From assembly GCA_011525755.1 (NCBI GenBank), contig WYBS01000004.1:1-36656 (forward strand): 36,656 nucleotides of DNA. The letters are read 5' to 3'. Under the pieces are notes generated by a model. It was not told the origin of the DNA, searched no databases, and saw nothing but the letters and a program-made list of their open reading frames with translations. Each line of letters opens with the position of its first letter. Position 1 is the stretch's first letter. Source of the stretch: Planctomycetaceae bacterium. Its GTDB lineage: Bacteria > Planctomycetota > PLA2. Positions 10,187 to 16,245 of the stretch are shown here, one piece after another. Both the position numbers and the translations under genes were made by a program.

Positions 10187-11188
10187 CTAAAGCCGGACGG
10201 GGGCGCCCCCGCTCCGCATCGACTCCTGCGCCGCGGCGAGGATCCGGACGACGCGCACGCCCTCCTCCCCCCCGGTGCGGGGCGGCCGGCCGTGCCTCAC
10301 GCAGTCGACGAAGTGCGCGATCTCGACCGCGAGCGGCTCCGTCGCCGGGAAGGCAGGAAGGAAGATGTCGCCGGTCCGGAGCGAGAGGTTCTCGCCGTAG
10401 ACCCACGTGCCGTTGGGCGCCTCCACGGCCATGTCGAAGACGCGCACCTTCTCGCGCGGCTCCATGTCGTCGAAGACGGCCATCTTCCGCTCCCCCACCA
10501 CCGTGAGCCGCCTCACCTTGTGCGGGTCGAGCCAGGAGAGGTGCAGGTGGCCGATGCCGCCCCCGGGGAAGCGGAGCGTCAGGAAGCAGAGGTCCTCGAT
10601 GCCCTCGCGCACGAACGCGCTGCCCTGGGCCGCGACCGAGACCGGCGTCTCGCCGAAGAGCTCGAGCATGATCGAGAGGTCATGCGGCCCGAGGCTGAAA
10701 AGCACGTTCTCGTCCGTACGGAGCTGCCCGAAGTTCAGGCGCTGCGCCGCGACGCAGCGGATCGCTCCGAGCTCGCTCCGCGCGACCTTGAGCATCACCT
10801 CGACGGCCGGGTGGTACCGGAGCAGGTGGCCGACCTGGAGCACGACGCCCTTCCGCCCCGCGGCCTCGACCGCGCGGCGCGCGTCGGGGACGGAGAGCGC
10901 GAGCGGTTTCTCGACGAGGACGTGCTTGCCGGCCGCGGCGGCCGCCTCGACGAGCGCGGCGTGGCCGGCGGCGTCCGTCGCGACGAGGACGGCGTCCACG
11001 TCGTTCCGCGCGAGGACCTCCTTCGCGTCGGCGCAGACGGCGACGCCCGGGTAGCGGGCGGCGGCGACGCCGCGGCGGCCCTGGTCGGCCTCCGCGATCG
11101 CGACGAGCCGCGCCCCGGGCGTGCTCTCCGCCACGCGGGCGACGTGGCGTCCCCACGTGCCGTAACCGAGCGCTCCGAGCCGGATCAT
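10187..11188 (-). CDS. Gfo/Idh/MocA-family NAD(P)-dependent oxidoreductase
   Basis: A 333-residue dehydrogenase. The N-terminal Rossmann fold opens IRLGALGYGTWGRHVAR, with the GxGxxG-type loop, and contains the hallmark EKP (93-95). The C-terminal alpha/beta domain contains QVGHLLRYHPAVE and GPHDLSIM, where the family's catalytic lysine/histidine region lies. Length is normal. It is followed by the DegT aminotransferase on the same strand, so it may provide the 3-keto sugar nucleotide for transamination. ATG at 11188 has no clear ribosome binding site. Two CGTCACG direct repeats 11 bp apart lie just upstream. Confidence 0.88.
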   Translation of the reverse strand: MIRLGALGYGTWGRHVARVAESTPGARLVAIAEADQGRRGVAAARYPGVAVCADAKEVLARNDVDAVLVATDAAGHAALVEAAAAAGKHVLVEKPLALSVPDARRAVEAAGRKGVVLQVGHLLRYHPAVEVMLKVARSELGAIRCVAAQRLNFGQLRTDENVLFSLGPHDLSIMLELFGETPVSVAAQGSAFVREGIEDLCFLTLRFPGGGIGHLHLSWLDPHKVRRLTVVGERKMAVFDDMEPREKVRVFDMAVEAPNGTWVYGENLSLRTGDIFLPAFPATEPLAVEIAHFVDCVRHGRPPRTGGEEGVRVVRILAAAQESMRSGGAPVRL

Positions 11189-11235
11189 GGGCGGGGAGCG
11201 TCGCGCCGCCCCGTCACGCCCGCGTCACGGCGCGG

Positions 11236-11241
11236 TACGAT
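11236..11241 (+). promoter_or_regulatory. -10-like TACGAT six bases before the 11248 start
   Basis: TACGAT lies 6 bp upstream of the GTG at 11248, the same spacing seen before several other starts in this window. Transcription from it would begin at or next to the start codon. Confidence 0.35.
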
Positions 11242-11247
11242 GGCGCC

Positions 11248-11364
11248 GTGCACGGTCTCCTGCATCTCCTGCTCGGGGGATGGGTCTTCCCCGTGCTCAC
11301 GGCCATCCTCGTCGCCCTGGTGGCCGTCGGCATCCCCGGCGTGCGCCGCGGCCGGCGCCGCTGA
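11248..11364 (+). CDS. Candidate 38-residue membrane peptide
   Basis: A short frame from GTG 11248 encodes one hydrophobic segment (WVFPVLTAILVALVAVGIPG), followed by a basic tail (VRRGRRR). This is the layout of a single-pass membrane peptide with its positive end inside. About 35 of its 38 codons end in G or C, as in the surrounding genes. There is no Shine-Dalgarno site, but a -10-like TACGAT sits 6 bp before the start, so it could be leaderless. It lies in the 233-bp space between the divergently placed Gfo/Idh gene and the epimerase stop. A dispersed G-rich repeat begins 7 bp after its stop. I know no family. It could still be chance in GC-rich DNA. Confidence 0.4.
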   Translation: MHGLLHLLLGGWVFPVLTAILVALVAVGIPGVRRGRRR

Positions 11365-11371
11365 CCGCCCG

Positions 11372-11387
11372 GCCCCCGGAGCCCCCC
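11372..11387. repeat. Dispersed G-rich repeat, copy 2
   Basis: Exact GCCCCCGGAGCCCCCC on the plus strand (reverse complement of copy 1). It lies 7 bp after the stop of the 38-codon frame and 34 bp beyond the epimerase stop. Confidence 0.7.
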
Positions 11388-11421
11388 CTTCTTGCCCGCC
11401 ATGGCCTTGGCGGAGGCGGGA

Positions 11422-12360
11422 TCAGAGGCTCTTCCGGTACCACTCGAGCGTGGTCTTCAGCCCGTCGAGGATGGACACGCGCGGCCGGAAGCCGAGCATC
11501 TCCTGCGCCTTCGTCACGTCCGCCAGCGAGTGGCGGATGTCGCCGGGCCGGGCCTCCTCGTACTTCGGCTGGATCTCCTTGCCGAGGAGCGAGTTGAGCA
11601 TGTTCACGAGCCCGTTCACGGTCACGCGGCTGCCCGTCGCGATGTTGAAGAGCTCGCCCTCGGCCTTCGGCGCGATGCACGCGGCCTTGATCGCCTCGAC
11701 CAGGTCGCTCACGTGGAGGAAGTCGCGGCTCTGCTTCCCGTCGCCGCTGATCACCGGCGGCTTCGCCTCGAGCAGCGTGACGATGAAGCGCGGGACGACG
11801 GCACCGTGCGGGTTTGCCGCGTCCTGGTAGGGCCCGTAGATGTTGAACGCCCTGAGGATCACCGTCTGGAGCCCGTAGGTGCTGAAGAAGACCTTGCACT
11901 GCTGCTCGCCCGCGATCGTGCTGACCGCGTAGGGCGAGAGCGGCATCTCGTTCATCGTCTCGAGCTTCGGGAGCGAGGGGGTCTCGCCGTACGCCGCCGC
12001 GGAGCCGACGTGCACGAAGCGCTTGACCTTCGCGTCGCGCGCGGCGATGAGCGCGTTGAGCGTCCCCATCCCGTTGATCTGGAGCGACTCCTCCGGATCC
12101 TTCACGGACTTCAGCACAGAGGGCTGGCCCGCGAGGTGGATGACGAAGTCGTGCCCCTTGACGTGCTTCCGGAGGGACTTCAGGTCGAGGACGTCGTCCT
12201 CGATGACCCGCATGTCCTTCGGGAGATCACGGAGGTTCTTCTTCTTGCCCGTCGAGAAGTTGTCGAGGATCGTGACCTTCTCGCCGCTGGCACAGAGTTG
12301 GGACACCAGGTTGGTGCCGATGAACCCGGCGCCCCCGGTGACGAGGTACTTTGCCGTCAT
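11422..12360 (-). CDS. NAD-dependent epimerase/dehydratase (extended SDR) with altered YxxxK
   Basis: A 312-residue extended short-chain dehydrogenase acting on nucleotide sugars. It has the NAD loop TGGAGFIG (8-15), a DNFSTGKKKN segment, HLAGQPSV, the catalytic-serine strand VHVGSAAAYGE, and the substrate-domain RAFNIYGPYQ. The catalytic Tyr144 is present, but the motif reads YAVST, so the lysine expected at 148 is threonine (codon ACG, one base from AAG). Length is normal and no frameshift is seen. The ATG at 12360 starts exactly at the Rossmann fold. Open reading frame further upstream crosses a promoter and is not protein-like. Transcription probably comes from the promoter at 12399-12428. 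With the DegT and Gfo/Idh genes downstream it suggests a surface-sugar locus. Confidence 0.88.
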   Translation of the reverse strand: MTAKYLVTGGAGFIGTNLVSQLCASGEKVTILDNFSTGKKKNLRDLPKDMRVIEDDVLDLKSLRKHVKGHDFVIHLAGQPSVLKSVKDPEESLQINGMGTLNALIAARDAKVKRFVHVGSAAAYGETPSLPKLETMNEMPLSPYAVSTIAGEQQCKVFFSTYGLQTVILRAFNIYGPYQDAANPHGAVVPRFIVTLLEAKPPVISGDGKQSRDFLHVSDLVEAIKAACIAPKAEGELFNIATGSRVTVNGLVNMLNSLLGKEIQPKYEEARPGDIRHSLADVTKAQEMLGFRPRVSILDGLKTTLEWYRKSL

Positions 12361-12398
12361 CTGGCCTGTTGTTTCGCCCGCCGCCTCGGAAGTAGCGG

Positions 12399-12428
12399 GT
12401 TCTACGAAAGTCCGCGCCGGACTGTCAA
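12399..12428 (-). promoter_or_regulatory. Strong promoter with palindromic spacer upstream of the epimerase
   Basis: On the minus strand a perfect TTGACA (12428-12423) is followed, after 18 bp, by TAGAAC (12404-12399). A 15-bp palindrome with arms AGTCCG and CGGACT around GCG occupies 12409-12423, filling most of the spacer. The leader to the ATG at 12360 would be about 32 bases. A dyad inside a promoter spacer is a common place for a regulator to bind. Confidence 0.6.
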
Positions 12429-12449
12429 GAAACAACGACATTTCCCCGC

Positions 12450-12553
12450 CTCGTCGAGGCTCGGCGGGCGATCCGGGGGGGGCCCGGGGGCTGTCCGGGC
12501 AAGTCCCGGCCGCCCGGCCCGCCTCCGCCGAGGCTCCGGCGCGGCTCGACGAG
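12450..12553. repeat. Nested inverted repeats, possible structured element
   Basis: Outer arms CTCGTCGAG (12450-12458) and CTCGACGAG (12545-12553) pair. Inner arms CTCGGCGG (12460-12467) and CCGCCGAG (12525-12532) also pair. CCGGG (12495-12499) and CCCGG (12505-12509) form a central hairpin. Together they could fold as one long stem with an internal bulge. No RNA family is recognised. Confidence 0.35.
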
Positions 12554-12637
12554 TACCCGGCCTCGAGCTTGCGAAGAAATCCCGGCGTCGGCCCGAGGCC
12601 GAGCGAGAAGCCGATCCCGAAGGGACGCCGCTCTGCT

Positions 12638-12655
12638 CGGCCGCGCAAGCGGCCG
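12638..12655 (-). repeat. Short perfect hairpin after accC
   Basis: Arms CGGCCGC and GCGGCCG flank the four bases GCAA. It lies about 50 bp beyond the accC stop. No T-run follows, so termination here is uncertain. Confidence 0.35.
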
Positions 12656-12706
12656 CGTTGCGGCGCCGGGGCGGCGTCGCAGCTGGCCGACGCCAGCAAC
12701 AAGCTC

Positions 12707-14047
12707 CTAGCCGGCCAGGTACTCGTCGAGGAACCCGGTGTCGTAGTCGCCCTTCCGGAAAAACGCGTTCCGGACGATCTCGCGGTGGAGCGGGATCGTC
12801 GTCTTGATCCCCTCGATCGTGAACTCGTCGAGGGCCCGGGCCATCCGGTCGAGCGCAGCCTGCCGGGTCGGGGCGTGGACGATCAGCTTCGCCAAGAGCG
12901 AGTCGTAGTTGGGCGGGACCTTGTAGCCCGCGTGGACGTGGGTGTCGAGGCGGACGCCCGGGCCGCCCGGGGCGATGAACCTCGTGATGAGGCCCGGGGA
13001 GGGGCGGAACCCGCGGGCGGGGTCCTCGGCGTTGATCCGGGCCTCGATCGCGTGGCCCTTCACCTTCACGTCGCCCTGGTCGAACGACAGCTTCTCCCCC
13101 GCGGCCACCCGGATCTGCTCGCGCACGATGTCGATCCCGGTGATGAGCTCGGTCACCGGGTGCTCGACCTGGATCCGGCAGTTGACCTCGATGAAGTAGA
13201 ACTCCTTGCCCGCGACGAGGAACTCGCAGGTTCCCGCGCCCTTGTAGCCGGCCGCCTTCGCGAGCTTCACCGCGGCCCGCCCCATTGCCCGCCGCATCGA
13301 GTCGTTGATGCCGGGCGAGGGCCCCTCCTCGACGAGCTTCTGGTGGCGGCGCTGGACGCTGCACTCGCGCTCCCCGAGGTAGACGATCCGGCCCCGGCCG
13401 TCCGCGAGGATCTGGATCTCCACGTGGCGCGGGCGCTCGAGGTACTTCTCGACGTAGACGCCCGACTCGCCGAACGCGGCCTGGGCCTCGGCCCTCGCCT
13501 GGTGCCAGGCGTTGACCAGCGCGATGCGGCCGTTCGCGACGCGCATGCCGCGACCGCCGCCGCCGGCCGTCGCCTTGATGAGGACCGGGTACCCGATCCT
13601 CTCCGCGACCTCGACGATCGCCTTCTCGTCCTGCACGAGCCCGTCGCTCCCGGGGACGACGGGGACCTTCGCCTGCTTCGCGATGTCGCGCGCGGTCGCC
13701 TTGTCGCCGAGCTTGCGCATCGTTTCCGCTTCGGGGCCGATGAACTCGATCCCGTGGTCGCGGCAGGTCTGCGCGAACTCGGCGTTCTCGGAGAGGAAGC
13801 CGTAGCCCGGGTGGATCGCGTCCACGTCCACCACCTCGGCCGCGGCGATGATGCTCGGGATCGAGAGGTAGGACTGGCTGCTCGGGCCGGGCCCGATGCA
13901 GATGCGCTCGTCGGCGAGCTCGAGGTAGGCCGCCCCCTCGTCCGCCTTGCTGTAGACGGCGACGGTGTCGATACCCATCTCGCGCGCGGCGCGGATCACG
14001 CGCAGCGCGATCTCACCGCGGTTGGCGACGAGGATCCGGTGGAACAT
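12707..14047 (-). CDS. accC: Acetyl-CoA carboxylase, biotin carboxylase subunit
   Basis: A 446-residue ATP-grasp enzyme that carboxylates the biotin on AccB. It begins [20 protein letters not shown], has [11 protein letters not shown], the glycine-rich ATP loop [27 protein letters not shown], and the catalytic region [13 protein letters not shown]. The last normally reads NTRIQVEHP; the catalytic Arg is retained and only Thr is changed to Cys. Length is that of free-standing AccC. It follows accB by 16 bp and is the last gene of moaC-asd-accB-accC. accA and accD are not in the window. Confidence 0.97.
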   Translation of the reverse strand: MFHRILVANRGEIALRVIRAAREMGIDTVAVYSKADEGAAYLELADERICIGPGPSSQSYLSIPSIIAAAEVVDVDAIHPGYGFLSENAEFAQTCRDHGIEFIGPEAETMRKLGDKATARDIAKQAKVPVVPGSDGLVQDEKAIVEVAERIGYPVLIKATAGGGGRGMRVANGRIALVNAWHQARAEAQAAFGESGVYVEKYLERPRHVEIQILADGRGRIVYLGERECSVQRRHQKLVEEGPSPGINDSMRRAMGRAAVKLAKAAGYKGAGTCEFLVAGKEFYFIEVNCRIQVEHPVTELITGIDIVREQIRVAAGEKLSFDQGDVKVKGHAIEARINAEDPARGFRPSPGLITRFIAPGGPGVRLDTHVHAGYKVPPNYDSLLAKLIVHAPTRQAALDRMARALDEFTIEGIKTTIPLHREIVRNAFFRKGDYDTGFLDEYLAG

Positions 14048-14063
14048 CAGGGCCCCGCCGGCG

Positions 14064-14528
14064 TCAGTCCGGCTTGACGAGGAAGAGCGGCTGGTCGTAC
14101 TCGACCGCCTCGCCGTTCTGCACCGAGACCTTCACGATCTCGCCCGTGCACTCCGCCTTGATCTCGTTCATCACCTTCATCGCCTCGAGGATGCAGACGA
14201 CGCTCTCCTGGGTGACCCGCTTCCCGACCTCCACGTAGGGGTCGGAGTCGGGCGAGGGCGCGCGGTAGAAGGTGCCGACCATCGGCGCCTTGATCGTGTG
14301 CAGGTTCTCCTTCGGCGCCGCGGGCGCAGCAGCCGAGGGGGCTGCGGGGGCCGAAGCCGCGGCGGGCGCCGCGGATGCGTTCGCCACGGGCCCGGGGGCC
14401 GCGGCGGCGACGGCCCGCGTCTCCATCTTGCGGACGCGGAGCCTTCGCCCTTCCTCCTCGATCTCGACCTCCGCGAGGTCGTGCTGATTCATCAACTCGA
14501 CGATCCGCTTGAGGTTCTTCGGGTCCAT
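14064..14528 (-). CDS. accB: Acetyl-CoA carboxylase, biotin carboxyl carrier protein
   Basis: A 154-residue carrier whose lysine in EAMKVMNE is the biotinylation site. The N-terminal [20 protein letters not shown] and the [11 protein letters not shown] strand match the start of known AccB. An Ala/Pro linker (about residues 45-75) leads to the biotinyl domain ([14 protein letters not shown] to the end). I chose the ATG at 14528 because AAGGAAG lies 8 bp upstream and the AccB family starts there. An ATG at 14546 overlaps the asd stop (ATGA) and would add six residues. It is followed by accC. Confidence 0.95.
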   Translation of the reverse strand: MDPKNLKRIVELMNQHDLAEVEIEEEGRRLRVRKMETRAVAAAAPGPVANASAAPAAASAPAAPSAAAPAAPKENLHTIKAPMVGTFYRAPSPDSDPYVEVGKRVTQESVVCILEAMKVMNEIKAECTGEIVKVSVQNGEAVEYDQPLFLVKPD

Positions 14529-14542
14529 CGGGCTGTCTTCCT

Positions 14543-15526
14543 TCATGACCGCACCAGGCGCTCCGCGATCTGCACCGCGTTGAGCGCTGCCCCTTTCCTA
14601 AGCTGGTCCATGACGCACCAGAGCGCGAGGCCGGGCGAGAACGCCCGGTCGACGCGCACCCGTCCGACGACCACGTCGTCCGTCCCCGCGACCTCCCGCG
14701 GCGTGGGGAGACCCTCCGCGAGCGCCCGGACGCCCGGCGCATTCGCGTAGAGGGCGAGCGCGTCCTCGGGGGAGATCGCGCGCAGGAACGCGGCGTGGAT
14801 CGCCTGCGAGTGCGCGCGGAACACCGGCACGCGCACGCAGGTCGCCGTGAGCGGCAGGTGCGGGAGGCCGAGGATCCGGCGGGTCTCGTCGCGGAGCTTC
14901 GATTCCTCGACCGAGTACCCGTCCGGGAGGATCCCGGTCACCCAGGGGATCACGTTGTGCGCGATCACCTTGGGGAACACGGAATGCTCCAGCGGCTGCC
15001 CCGTCCGCTCCGCCTCCTCCTGCCGGCGGAGCTCGTCCATGGCGCGCGCACCCGCCCCGGAGACCGCCTGGTAGGTGCAGGCCACGATGCGCTCGAGCCC
15101 CGCCGCGCGGTGGAGCGGCGCGACGGCCATGCAGAGGAGGATCGCGGAGCAGTTGGGGTTCGCGATGATCCCCCGGTGCCCCTTCAGGTCGTCGCCGTTG
15201 AGCTCCGGGACGACGAGCGGGCAGTCGGGCTCCATCCGGAAGGCGCTCGAGTTGTCGATCACGAGCGCGCCCTTGTCGCGCGCGACGGGCCCGAGGACCC
15301 TCGCGGTCTCCGACCCGGCGCTGAAGAGCGCCACGTCGACGCCGTCGAAGGAGGACGCCTCCGCCGGACGGATCTCGTGATCGCGGCCGAACGCCGTGAG
15401 CGTCCGGCCTCCCGAGCGGACGGAGGCGAGGAGGCGGAGCTCCCCCACGGGGAACCGGCGCTGCTCGAGCACGGCGACCATCTCGCGGCCCACGGCGCCG
15501 GTCGCACCGACCACCGCGACGGTCAT
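14543..15526 (-). CDS. asd: Aspartate-semialdehyde dehydrogenase
   Basis: A 327-residue enzyme that reduces aspartyl phosphate to aspartate semialdehyde, feeding lysine/DAP, threonine and methionine synthesis. It has the NADP loop VVGATGAVG (5-13), IDNSSAFR (90-97), the active-site Cys126 in ANPNCSAI, and the later YQAVSGAGA and VFRAHSQAIHA segments. The ATG at 15526 has GGAGG 5 bp upstream; the frame extends 23 codons further as low-complexity Gly-rich sequence and is rejected. The stop overlaps an upstream accB ATG. DapL at 26255 may use its product later in the DAP pathway. Confidence 0.95.
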   Translation of the reverse strand: MTVAVVGATGAVGREMVAVLEQRRFPVGELRLLASVRSGGRTLTAFGRDHEIRPAEASSFDGVDVALFSAGSETARVLGPVARDKGALVIDNSSAFRMEPDCPLVVPELNGDDLKGHRGIIANPNCSAILLCMAVAPLHRAAGLERIVACTYQAVSGAGARAMDELRRQEEAERTGQPLEHSVFPKVIAHNVIPWVTGILPDGYSVEESKLRDETRRILGLPHLPLTATCVRVPVFRAHSQAIHAAFLRAISPEDALALYANAPGVRALAEGLPTPREVAGTDDVVVGRVRVDRAFSPGLALWCVMDQLRKGAALNAVQIAERLVRS

Positions 15527-15556
15527 GCCGCCTCCGGACCCGCGCGGGCCGGCGCT

Positions 15557-15572
15557 GCCCCCGGACCCCCCC
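15557..15572. repeat. Dispersed G-rich repeat, copy 3
   Basis: GCCCCCGGACCCCCCC on the plus strand, the C-to-G variant at one position. It begins one base after the moaC stop codon. Confidence 0.7.
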
Positions 15573-15573
15573 A

Positions 15574-16053
15574 TCATCCTTCCCCCCGCGTCCACCGGCC
15601 GCTCTTCCCGCCGCTCTTCTCGAGCAGGCGGAGGTCGGTGATCGTGATCGCCTTGTCGACGGCCTTGAGCATGTCGTAGACCGTGAGCGCCGCCACGGAG
15701 GCGGCCACGAGCGCCTCCATCTCGAACCCGCTCCGGTCCGTGCCGGAGACCTCGGCCGTGACCGCGAGCGTCGTCTCGTCCTCGAACGAGAGATCGACGG
15801 CAGCGGCGCCGAGCCGCAGGGGGTGGCAGAGGGGGATCAGGTCCGACGCCTTCTTCGCGGCCGCGATCCCCGCGACCCGGGCGGCGGCGGCGACATCGCC
15901 CTTGCCGGCCCGGCCGGTGCGGAGCGCCTCCGCGGCGGCCTGCCCGAGGCGGACGCGGCAGCCCGCCCGCGCGTGCCGCTCCGTCTCCGGCTTGCGCGAG
16001 AGATCGACCATCCGGGCCCGCCCGGCGGCGTCGAGATGCGTGGGTTCGACCAT
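15574..16053 (-). CDS. moaC: Cyclic pyranopterin monophosphate synthase MoaC
   Basis: A 159-residue protein of molybdenum-cofactor biosynthesis that converts the MoaA product to cyclic pyranopterin monophosphate. It shows AAKKASDLIPLCHPL, the GTDRSGFEMEALVAASVAAL helix and YDMLKAVDK with the catalytic lysines. Length matches the family. The ATG at 16053 is the family start (MVEPTHLDAAGRARMVD); a much longer frame running to 18687 is a shadow of the protease gene. No clear ribosome binding site is visible. It is the first gene of the moaC-asd-accB-accC run and diverges from the S41 protease. No other molybdenum-cofactor gene is nearby. Confidence 0.95.
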   Translation of the reverse strand: MVEPTHLDAAGRARMVDLSRKPETERHARAGCRVRLGQAAAEALRTGRAGKGDVAAAARVAGIAAAKKASDLIPLCHPLRLGAAAVDLSFEDETTLAVTAEVSGTDRSGFEMEALVAASVAALTVYDMLKAVDKAITITDLRLLEKSGGKSGRWTRGEG

Positions 16054-16134
16054 GGATCGTGGCCCGGGCCGGAAGCCTGCCGGGGCCGCGAAGGGCGCCG
16101 GCCGGGGCTCAGTCCCGGCGTCGGGGTGTCCGAA

Positions 16135-16150
16135 TAGCCTTAAGAGGCTA
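16135..16150. repeat. Palindrome in the moaC / S41 divergent region
   Basis: The perfect arms TAGCCT and AGGCTA surround TAAG. The site lies between the two divergent genes, 60 bp before the protease -10-like box, and could be an operator. Confidence 0.35.
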
Positions 16151-16209
16151 CACGTTCCCACAAGTCGGCGCGTGGGGAAAGCCCCCGGCCGGGCCTCTCC
16201 CGGCACTCG

Positions 16210-16215
16210 TATACT
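16210..16215 (+). promoter_or_regulatory. -10-like TATACT before the S41 protease
   Basis: TATACT matches five of six consensus positions and would give a leader of about 24 bases containing the GGAG binding site. No good -35 box is seen 16-18 bp upstream. Confidence 0.45.
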
Positions 16216-16245
16216 TTGATGGGCCAACATCTTCCGGAGATCCGC

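Larger units (their letters stand above)
12361..12706. other. 346-bp intergenic region between epimerase and accC
   Basis: No gene is seen. The stretch holds, from left to right, the epimerase promoter (12399-12428), a G-rich tract at 12476-12491 one base from the dispersed repeat, nested inverted repeats (12450-12553) and a short hairpin (12638-12655). The open frame across it on the minus strand gives a low-complexity peptide unrelated to the epimerase family. Confidence 0.6.

Noticed and set aside
12289-12304. TGGCAC-like sigma-54 promoter
   Set aside because: It lies within the epimerase coding region on the wrong strand and lacks the GC at the -12 element.
12361-12702. N-terminal extension of the epimerase by 114 codons
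   Set aside because: It crosses a strong promoter and precedes a complete Rossmann-fold start; the peptide is low complexity.
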